DNA from: Akkermansiaceae bacterium UBA5689
GTDB taxonomy: Bacteria; Verrucomicrobiota; Verrucomicrobiia; Verrucomicrobiales; Akkermansiaceae
Direction: 5' to 3'
Assembly (NCBI GenBank): GCA_002420305.1
Contig: DIHT01000066.1
Location: 43,791 to 75,570 of the forward strand
DNA: 31,780 nt
The notes under the pieces are model-generated. The model was not told the DNA's origin. It saw only the letters and a program-made list of their open reading frames with translations, and did not search any database. Each line of letters opens with the position of its first letter. Within the stretch, counting starts at the first letter, position 1. The position numbers were made by a program, and so were the translations under genes. Shown piece after piece: positions 26,333 to 31,780 of this stretch.

Positions 26333-26758
26333 ATGAAACGATTTGTACGTGTTAGGGTGCTGGTGTTTGGGTTGGTTATCCTTGGGCTTGCAGCAGGAAT
26401 AACGCTGTGGCTTCGGAGCCGGACAGAGAGTCCAAGTTATGAATCAACGTTCGTAGAATTTATCTGGCTTTCCTACCCCGGAGCAAACTTGCTGAATGAT
26501 TTTCGCGAAAAAGGTGATCAGATAGACTCAATCCTTCGTGAGCGGAAGGCTGGTTATTTAGCAGGGGTCACCAGCCAAGGTGATCCTCCCGAGATCGTTG
26601 AGGTGGAGTTGGCTGTGGGCCTCGATCTCGAAGCAGGGAAGAAGCTCGTGAAAGAATTCACAGCGATGGGAATTGTTCCTGAAGACGTTGAAATTTCAGC
26701 AGGCACCTACCCCCGGGAAGACCTTCTGGAGAGAGAAAGTGCAGGAGAGGGAGGCTAG
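26333..26758 (+). CDS. Small membrane-anchored protein of unknown function
   Basis: 141 residues from ATG 26333; a TTG six bases earlier is less likely. One N-terminal membrane helix (VRVLVFGLVILGLAAGITLWL) is followed by a soluble acidic domain of about 110 residues, with a run around GYLAGVTSQGDPPEIVEVELAVGLDLEAGKKLVKEFTAMGIVPEDVEI. No family recognised. It follows the ECF/anti-sigma pair on the same strand after about 80 bp and may belong to the same transcript. Confidence 0.7.
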   Translation: MKRFVRVRVLVFGLVILGLAAGITLWLRSRTESPSYESTFVEFIWLSYPGANLLNDFREKGDQIDSILRERKAGYLAGVTSQGDPPEIVEVELAVGLDLEAGKKLVKEFTAMGIVPEDVEISAGTYPREDLLERESAGEGG

Positions 26759-26863
26759 TGGGTTTAACTGCATGCCTCTGAGAGGAAACCACAGGAATAT
26801 GGCATTTCAATTCCGGTGCCATCACATTTGGACATATGGAGATGATGGGCTACGATAACCTTA

Positions 26864-27736
26864 GTGACTCCAAATCCATGTACGCTTCTTGTAGACAATG
26901 GCTCGCATCGTGCCGAATCAACCCTGAGTCTTCGGCGGATTGCAGAGGCCCTCGGATCGAGGTTGGACAGGGAGATTCATCCCGTCTCTCTCCTCCATTC
27001 GACTAAAGTGGATCCGGCGGATCTGGGAGGAACTCCTGCCCAGATTTTCGAGCCGTTTCTCAGGAAACAGAGAGATACTGGGCAGAATTCCTTCCTAGTG
27101 GTTCCGTTCTTCTTTGGGCACACCGCGGCGATCTATGAATATCTGCCCCAGCGGGTTAGAGAGATGGGTGAAGAATGGCCGGAGCTCGAGGTGCGGGTTG
27201 CGCCCTCAATGGTTAAACTCGACGAGCCCGAAGATACCCGTGTCGCTTGTATTCTGGGTGATTTGGTGATGAGCAAGATCGAGGAGGAGGGGCTCGTTCG
27301 TCCCGCTGTGACCCTCGTCGATCATGGAACTCCGCGGATCGCGGTAAACAAGGTGCGCAACCATGTAGCGGGGCAGCTCGCTGAGGTCTTGAAAAATAAT
27401 GCCTCGGTGGTGGTGGCATCTTCGATGGAACGGCGGGAAGGTGATGAATATGCTTTTAACGAGCCTCTCCTCGAAAATTTACTTGGTCAGGAGAAATTTA
27501 CAACTGACGTGGTGTTGTCCATGCTCTTCATCTCGCCGGGACGGCACGCGGGGCCCGGGGGAGACATTGCCGAGATCAGGCAGGAAGCAGAGAAGAAGTC
27601 TGAGAGTCTGCGAACTTTTGCCAGCAATCTTTTTGCTACGCATCCGGAGGTTGTGGATTTACTTGTCGAGCGCTTCGGGGAAGGATTGTCAGGAGAGCCG
27701 ATCGCTGGAGAGGTGCCTGCCCCTGAGGCCGGGTGA
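26864..27736 (+). CDS. CbiX/SirB-like chelatase-family protein
   Basis: 290 residues from GTG 26864; upstream ATGs are in other frames. The fold pattern of class II chelatases is visible twice: CTLLVDNGSHRAESTLSLRRIAEAL and FLVVPFFFGHTAAIYEYLPQRV in the first half, and AVTLVDHGTPRIAVNKVRNHVAGQLAEVL in the second. Family members insert cobalt, nickel or iron into sirohydrochlorin-type tetrapyrroles. The canonical first His (LVGHGS) is Asn in repeat one (VDNGS) and present in repeat two (VDHGT), so activity and substrate are uncertain. Seven bases separate it from the lipoyl-transferase gene, which makes an operon likely. It is probably cytoplasmic. Confidence 0.75.
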   Translation: MTPNPCTLLVDNGSHRAESTLSLRRIAEALGSRLDREIHPVSLLHSTKVDPADLGGTPAQIFEPFLRKQRDTGQNSFLVVPFFFGHTAAIYEYLPQRVREMGEEWPELEVRVAPSMVKLDEPEDTRVACILGDLVMSKIEEEGLVRPAVTLVDHGTPRIAVNKVRNHVAGQLAEVLKNNASVVVASSMERREGDEYAFNEPLLENLLGQEKFTTDVVLSMLFISPGRHAGPGGDIAEIRQEAEKKSESLRTFASNLFATHPEVVDLLVERFGEGLSGEPIAGEVPAPEAG

Positions 27737-27743
27737 GAAAGAT

Positions 27744-28409
27744 ATGCTGGAGCTTGAAAATCTTGAACTCTGGTGTGACCCAGTGGCTCGCAACGGTCCT
27801 GAGAATATGGCTGTTGATAGTTGGTTGTTGGGGCGGGAGATTCCTGTTCTGCGAACGTATCACTGGAAAGGAAATTGGGGAAGTTTGGGTTATTTTAGCG
27901 AGGTAGAAAAGGCCCGTCGGGTCTTGCCGGACGTGTCTCTTGTCCGGAGAGCAACCGGAGGTGGGCTTGTCGATCACCAGAATGATATCACTTATACTCT
28001 GGTGGTTCCCAGGTCATATGATCTAGCGAAAGCCAAGGGAGCAGAGAGTTATCGCGTGATCCATTCCTCGCTGGCGATTGCCCTGAAGAAGAGTGGGCAC
28101 GAGGTAGAGCTTGTCGGGCAGGATTCCGAGGTGGATTCCTCTTCGTGTTTTGAAAAGCCGGTGGCGTGGGATCTGATCGAAAAATTTGGTCAGAAGGTTG
28201 CCGGAGCCGGTCAGAGACGGACGCGGAAGGGGTTGCTCCACCAAGGCAGTATTCTGTTGGGAGACTCCGCTGACGGAGCCGGAATCCTCAGCAGGCTTGC
28301 CGGTGAGCTGGCTCGGAGTGTGAGGTCTCTGGAAGTCAAGCCGGCCGGAGAGGGCTTCCCTGCGCTCGTTCGCCAGTTTTCAGCAGCTTCGTGGCTGGAG
28401 CGCAGATAG
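27744..28409 (+). CDS. Lipoate-protein ligase / octanoyltransferase family protein
   Basis: 221 residues from ATG 27744, preceded by GAGAAAG; the frame is open much further upstream, but that part overlaps the preceding gene and is not coding. Biotin/lipoyl-ligase fold with RRATGGGLVDHQNDITYTLVVP (68-89), the lipoate-binding loop, and Lys151 in the QKVAGAGQRR segment. Cys135 (SSCFEKPVAWDLI) lies where LipM-type octanoyltransferases carry a catalytic Cys. It attaches or transfers octanoyl or lipoyl groups to E2 subunits and GcvH; which of these is not settled by sequence. It lies 7 bp downstream of the CbiX-like gene. Confidence 0.85.
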   Translation: MLELENLELWCDPVARNGPENMAVDSWLLGREIPVLRTYHWKGNWGSLGYFSEVEKARRVLPDVSLVRRATGGGLVDHQNDITYTLVVPRSYDLAKAKGAESYRVIHSSLAIALKKSGHEVELVGQDSEVDSSSCFEKPVAWDLIEKFGQKVAGAGQRRTRKGLLHQGSILLGDSADGAGILSRLAGELARSVRSLEVKPAGEGFPALVRQFSAASWLERR

Positions 28410-28425
28410 AGAACTGATCAGTTCT
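28410..28425. terminator. 16-bp perfect palindrome between convergent genes, possible bidirectional terminator
   Basis: AGAACTGATCAGTTCT is followed by TTT on the plus strand and overlaps the stop of the DUF3500 gene. It can form a short hairpin at the end of both convergent genes. Confidence 0.35.
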
Positions 28426-29437
28426 TTTCAGGGTGCTCTTTCTGGAGGTGTTCGCCGAGGATGTCCCGGCCGAAGTCTCCTTCGAAAAGGCGCCAAACGG
28501 CATGAGCATGATTTGCGCCGTTCTGAGTGTTGGCATATTCGACCATGAACGCACCCTCATCCGTAATGCGAAAGTAATGAGGATCTCCCTTGTTCAGGCC
28601 ACCGGCCCAGGCAAAGTGTAATTTATCCACTACTCCAGCGATTTCTGCCATGGCTGGCCGCGCTACCTCAACCCGGGTGTTGCTGGAAAATTCCCGAAGA
28701 ACTCCAAGCAGCATATTCTTCTGCTCAGCATTCATGTCTCCACCAGCCACTCCCTGAGATTCTGGCTTGCTGGCAATGCGGTCCTGACTGGAGAGAATAT
28801 CACGTGGAGGCTTCTCAGAGATGAGAGCGCTCTTGCCTGCTGCTTTCAGGGATTGCATAAGCGCTCGAGCCTGATCCTCCAGGCGGCCCAAGGGTCGCGT
28901 TCCCTTCAGTGGCCCCTTCTTAACGATGGCAGGATTTGTGCCAAAGAATGCGGGGGTGGCCACGACGTTTCCGTTTACAATCGTATAGTTGAGGGAGAGG
29001 TGGTGACCCTCAAAGCGCCAACCCCAGACCCCTTTCTTTGGCTTGGTCGAGGGGTCGCCAAAGATCGCGATGTAATATTTCTGAGTGTCACGTCTCACTG
29101 GGTCATTTTCCATTTCCGCGAGGACGGCCTCCAAGCCCATGATGCTTGTGGCGTTCAACACTCCCTTCTGACTCAGCCCGCTTGCGAGGAGGGCGTAAGC
29201 AGAGTGCGTTTGAGCCGGAGTGAGTTCGCTGAGCTTGAGGCCCTTGCGGTCCAATGGAATAAAGTGCCAGTTTTCGCGTTCTTCATCGGAGAATTCGAAG
29301 GTCGCTTTCGCTTTCTGTTCGGAGGTCAAGCCTTTGAGAAAGTTTCGAGCTGCCCGGCCCATTTCCATAGCGGGGTTTCCGGCATAGACAAGTGGGGCAG
29401 AGAGAAAAACAACAGCGAGAGCGAGGTGTTTCTTCAT
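28418..29437 (-). CDS. Secreted DUF3500 protein
   Basis: 339 residues with a signal peptide (MKKHLALAVVFLSAPLVYA) and the family features: ERENWHFIPLDRKGLKLSELTPAQTHSAYALLASGLSQKG, YYIAIFGDPS, WGWRFEGHHLSLNYTIVNGNVVATPAFFGTNPA, HFAWAGGLNKGDPHYFRITDEGAFMVEYANTQNGANHAHAVWRLFEGDFG. These blocks define DUF3500, whose function is unknown. Many conserved His and Asp residues (EGHHLS, HAHAVWR, DFG) suggest a metal site. It is probably periplasmic or secreted. It converges with the lipoyl-transferase gene. Confidence 0.93.
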   Translation of the reverse strand: MKKHLALAVVFLSAPLVYAGNPAMEMGRAARNFLKGLTSEQKAKATFEFSDEERENWHFIPLDRKGLKLSELTPAQTHSAYALLASGLSQKGVLNATSIMGLEAVLAEMENDPVRRDTQKYYIAIFGDPSTKPKKGVWGWRFEGHHLSLNYTIVNGNVVATPAFFGTNPAIVKKGPLKGTRPLGRLEDQARALMQSLKAAGKSALISEKPPRDILSSQDRIASKPESQGVAGGDMNAEQKNMLLGVLREFSSNTRVEVARPAMAEIAGVVDKLHFAWAGGLNKGDPHYFRITDEGAFMVEYANTQNGANHAHAVWRLFEGDFGRDILGEHLQKEHPEKN

Positions 29438-29508
29438 AGTGGGCGTGATCTTGCGGAGGTTGCCCCGGATTGAAAGCGGAATATGAACTTGTTCCGGAGC
29501 TGCTGGAG

Positions 29509-29530
29509 CGGCCCTTTGGAGAGAGGGCCG
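29509..29530 (-). terminator. GC-rich hairpin after mgtE
   Basis: CGGCCCT and AGGGCCG form a 7-bp stem around an 8-base loop, 7 bp past the mgtE stop. There is no U tract, so it may be a weak terminator or an mRNA 3' end stabiliser. Confidence 0.4.
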
Positions 29531-29536
29531 GAATCT

Positions 29537-30940
29537 TTATCCTCCCAAGCCTAGCATCGTGCTAGCTACCAGCAGGTAAATAAGCATTCCAGAGACGTCT
29601 ACCACCGTAGTGACGGCCGGTGCGGCTATGACCGCGGGGTCTAGGCGAATGGCGCAGGCCCCAAGAGGAAGAAGGGCGCCAATCAGGGTGGAAGCGGTAA
29701 CCTGAACTGCGAGAGCCACTGCGACCGCTGATCCGAATGCCCGGAAAGTGATGCCTGGAGCTACCTCTGGGTGGAAAAATGGAAGGACAAAAATAGCAAT
29801 AACCGCAATCGCAGCCCCGAGGATGAGTCCCAGCATCGCGCCGAGCCGGAGCTCCTTCCAAGCGACCTCAAGGGCATCTCGTCCACTTAATTCGTTCAGG
29901 GCCATGGCTCTGATCGCCACCATGGAAGCCTGACCTCCGGAGTTTCCTCCTGCCGCAATGATCATTGGGAGGAAAAGCATGAGGAGGGGAATCCCCTTGA
30001 GAATTTCTTCAAAGCGGAACATTACCGCGCCGGCTGCGATAGAGAGGAGGGCCAGACCGACGAGCCAGATGACACGACGGCTGAAGTGAGTGGTGATCCG
30101 AGTATTGAGGTATCCTTCCTCAGACTGTTCTCCGGTCAGTCCTGCCTGTTTTTCGATATCCTCAGTTGACTCCTCGCTCAGGATCTCCATGGCGTCATCA
30201 GAGGTGATAACTCCGAGCAGATGGTTTTCCTGATCCACGACTGGTAAGGCAAACAGGTCATATTTCAATACAGCGATGGAAGCTTCTTCCTGATCGGTAT
30301 CTGCGAGGACAGTGTGTTCGATGGGTTGCATGATTGATCCCACCGGGGTCTGCCATGCATTGAATGTTAGATCACGTAGTCTGAGCTTGCCTGCGAGCTG
30401 GTTGTTTGCGTCATGGACGAAGATTCTACTCAGGGTCTCGGTATCCTCGAGGTCAGGGCGAAGGTGATCGAGGGCTTCTTTCACGGTCATATTGACCGAG
30501 ACGTTACCTATCTGGGTTGTCATTCGTCCCCCGGCCGTATCCTCAGGATATTCAAGCAGAGTCCTCGTGAGCTCTCGTTCTTCAGATTCACCAAGAAGAC
30601 CGATCAATTTTTCCCGTTTCCCGGCATCCTCAACGTCCTGCAGGACGTCGACGCGATCGTCATCAGGGAGTTCCTCCAGAACCTGTCGTTGCTGGCTTGG
30701 CTTAAGGTAATCGAGAGCTTCTTCCACCAGAGGGTCTGGAATTTCGGCGATAACTTCCGAAAAGGCCTCTGAGGGAAGAGTCCGAACGAACCAAGCCTGG
30801 CTTTTGCTGGAGAGGTCCTCGTAAGCAGCCGCCAGATCCGCGTGGTGAATCTTTTCCGCTGCGGAAAGGAAAGCGCTGCCGTCACGCGCGGCAATCGCCC
30901 GTGTCAAGTCCTCCAAAATTTCAGGATCCTCATCCGGCAC
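29537..30940 (-). CDS. mgtE: Magnesium transporter MgtE
   Basis: 467 residues from GTG 30940, full length. The MgtE N domain (about 1-135, with LPSEAFSEVIAEIPDPLVEEALDYL) is followed by two CBS domains (about 140-260) and a five-helix membrane domain (about 290-467). The signature MIIAAGGNSGGQASMVAIRAM and the conserved Asp of RLDPAVIAAPAVTTVVDVSGMLIYLL are present. It is an inner-membrane homodimeric Mg2+ channel closed by Mg2+ binding at the N and CBS domains. No Mg2+ riboswitch was recognised in the upstream 130 bp. Confidence 0.96.
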   Translation of the reverse strand: MPDEDPEILEDLTRAIAARDGSAFLSAAEKIHHADLAAAYEDLSSKSQAWFVRTLPSEAFSEVIAEIPDPLVEEALDYLKPSQQRQVLEELPDDDRVDVLQDVEDAGKREKLIGLLGESEERELTRTLLEYPEDTAGGRMTTQIGNVSVNMTVKEALDHLRPDLEDTETLSRIFVHDANNQLAGKLRLRDLTFNAWQTPVGSIMQPIEHTVLADTDQEEASIAVLKYDLFALPVVDQENHLLGVITSDDAMEILSEESTEDIEKQAGLTGEQSEEGYLNTRITTHFSRRVIWLVGLALLSIAAGAVMFRFEEILKGIPLLMLFLPMIIAAGGNSGGQASMVAIRAMALNELSGRDALEVAWKELRLGAMLGLILGAAIAVIAIFVLPFFHPEVAPGITFRAFGSAVAVALAVQVTASTLIGALLPLGACAIRLDPAVIAAPAVTTVVDVSGMLIYLLVASTMLGLGG

Positions 30941-31072
30941 GTGGGTAGATTAGAAAGAGAGCTCATTTTGAGAAGTCCAAAGCGAGCCAAGATAGCTCAG
31001 TTTGCTTTGCCGCGAGTTCCCTTCTGGGAGTCTGCATGCTGTTAGATCGTTCGTTTCTGCTGATCTACCCGA

Positions 31073-31571
31073 ATGAACTCTCTCTGGCGGCTCGCTTTTT
31101 GCCTGTGCCTGACTGCATCTCAGGCCGGAGTGGAAGCGATGCTCCAATACTTCAACACCAGTTGGCGCGAACTCTCCCAAAAGATTCCGGAAATAGCCAA
31201 AGGGATGAGTATTTTTGATGGAGGAGATGGCCCGGGGGGGGCAGGATGAGCAGGATGGAGATGGGGTTTCTAATCTGATAGAATATGTCACCGGGCTTGA
31301 TCCCAACTGGCCCGATCTGAATTCAGCTCCTGAGTTCGGAATTAGATCAGGAGGTGACGGGGGCGTATAATTGACGTTTTCAGGTATCCCTGATCGACTG
31401 TATTGCGTTTCGTGGAGTGTTGATCTTGAAAGATGGACTCCGCTCGGGTCGGTGATCGATACTGGGGCGGAGGTTCTGCCGTCTCAATACGAGATAATAG
31501 ATCGTGAGTGGAGTGACACGACCCAAAGGTATTATCGCCTTGAAGTGGCCTTACCGGAGCGGATGCGCTGA
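31073..31571 (+). pseudogene. Decayed secreted alpha-amylase-like gene
   Basis: The 5' part (31073-31249) reads MNSLWRLAFCLCLTASQAG as a signal peptide, then VEAMLQYFNTSWRELSQKIPEIAK, which resembles the start of secreted GH13-type alpha-amylases. The whole catalytic region is then missing. After a run of eight G at 31234-31241 the sense moves to another frame, with DEQDGDGVSNLIEYVTGLDPNWPDL, the calcium-binding tail motif of many Verrucomicrobiota exported proteins. A TAA at 31368-31370 then interrupts it, and the frame ends with LTFSGIPDRLYCVSWSVDLERWTPLGSV up to TGA at 31569-31571. A large internal deletion, a frameshift and a stop together show the gene is dead. Confidence 0.65.
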
Positions 31572-31616
31572 TGCCGGGCCATGCCCAGCCTGTGCGTCAG
31601 CGCTTGGGAACCCCTG

Positions 31617-31780
31617 CTAGAGAATTTGATCGACGAATTTTTTGCGACTAAAGACTTCGAATTGCTCAGGCTCCTCACCAGTGCCGATGAATCGAGGGGC
31701 GATATCGAGTTCTTTCTGAATGGCGACTGTTACGCCTCCCTTTCCTGAACCGTCCAGTTTGGTGACGATAACCCCAGAGA
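31617..31780 (-). CDS. ftsY: Signal recognition particle receptor FtsY, C-terminal end (partial)
   Basis: The last 54 codons, running off the right edge. The visible sequence, GVIVTKLDGSGKGGVTVAIQ then KELDIAPRFIGTGEEPEQFEVFSRKKFVDQIL, is the G4 (TKLDG) and G5 region and C-terminal helix of an SRP-family GTPase. The ending FIGTGE.....F....FVD.IL fits FtsY better than Ffh, which continues into an M domain. FtsY docks the SRP-ribosome complex at the membrane. The stop is TAG (31619-31617). Confidence 0.85.
   Translation of the reverse strand, partial: SGVIVTKLDGSGKGGVTVAIQKELDIAPRFIGTGEEPEQFEVFSRKKFVDQIL

Noticed and set aside
27399..27743. Upstream extension of the lipoyl-transferase ORF
   Set aside because: It overlaps the CbiX-like gene in another frame and its Arg/Cys-rich translation matches nothing; ATG 27744 gives the family N-terminus.
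30941..31072. Mg2+ riboswitch upstream of mgtE
   Set aside because: Only 132 bp up to the pseudogene, with no ykoK- or mgtA-type conserved core that I can recognise.
1..31780. tRNA genes, rRNA, CRISPR arrays, insertion sequences
   Set aside because: No cloverleaf-like segments, spaced direct repeats, transposase ORFs or terminal inverted repeats were seen in the gaps.

Overview
The window is about 31.8 kb of ordinary bacterial chromosome with moderate GC, high coding density and genes on both strands. It is most likely from a member of the Verrucomicrobiota or a PVC-group relative. The reasons are the large secreted FG-GAP/VCBS-ASPIC/UnbV proteins, a LamG protein with thrombospondin type 3 repeats, a DUF3500 protein, a YfbK-like anti-sigma protein, and a decayed amylase-like gene with a DGDGVSN-type C-terminal tail. 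The phylum call is inference from gene content; there is no rRNA in the window. TGA serves as a normal stop in several genes here (for example the genes ending at 14085, 24162, 24807, 26252 and 27736).

Layout. 1-655: end of a MORN-type repeat protein with a TPEPEP tandem repeat. 786-4676: a very large VCBS + ASPIC/UnbV + thioredoxin-like + TPR protein whose reading frame is broken only by one in-frame TGA (2652-2654). That TGA is followed, at the spacing expected of a bacterial SECIS element, by a hairpin with GG at the start of its loop. 4686-8339 (minus): a second giant VCBS/ASPIC protein, convergent with the first. 8547-11384: secreted LamG/TSP3 protein with a strong terminator. 11515-15776: ABC importer operon (ATPase, binding protein, fused permease). 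15806-16612 (minus): EamA/DMT transporter with a missing start. 16949-18052: enolase-superfamily enzyme. 18091-19371 (minus): lysA. 19466-20869 (minus): PAP2-like membrane protein without recognisable catalytic residues. 20970-21986 (minus): type II glutamine synthetase with a candidate sigma-54 promoter. 22125-23489 (minus): kinase-like/PP2C fusion, divergent from rex (23515-24162). 24262-26252: ECF sigma factor and an anti-sigma protein fused to YfbK-type domains. 26333-26758: small membrane-anchored unknown. 26864-28409: CbiX-like protein and lipoyl/octanoyl transferase. 28418-29437 (minus): DUF3500. 29537-30940 (minus): mgtE. 31073-31571: amylase-like pseudogene. 31617-31780 (minus): C-terminal end of ftsY.

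The most interesting point is the in-frame TGA at 2652. Frame, domain continuity and the downstream hairpin all agree with recoding, possibly as selenocysteine, in an FG-GAP/ASPIC/thioredoxin/TPR protein. A recent nonsense mutation or a sequencing error remains possible. Other second-look items are the kinase-phosphatase fusion, the VWA-less YfbK/anti-sigma fusion, the catalytically degenerate PAP2 protein and the sigma-54-type promoter of glnII.
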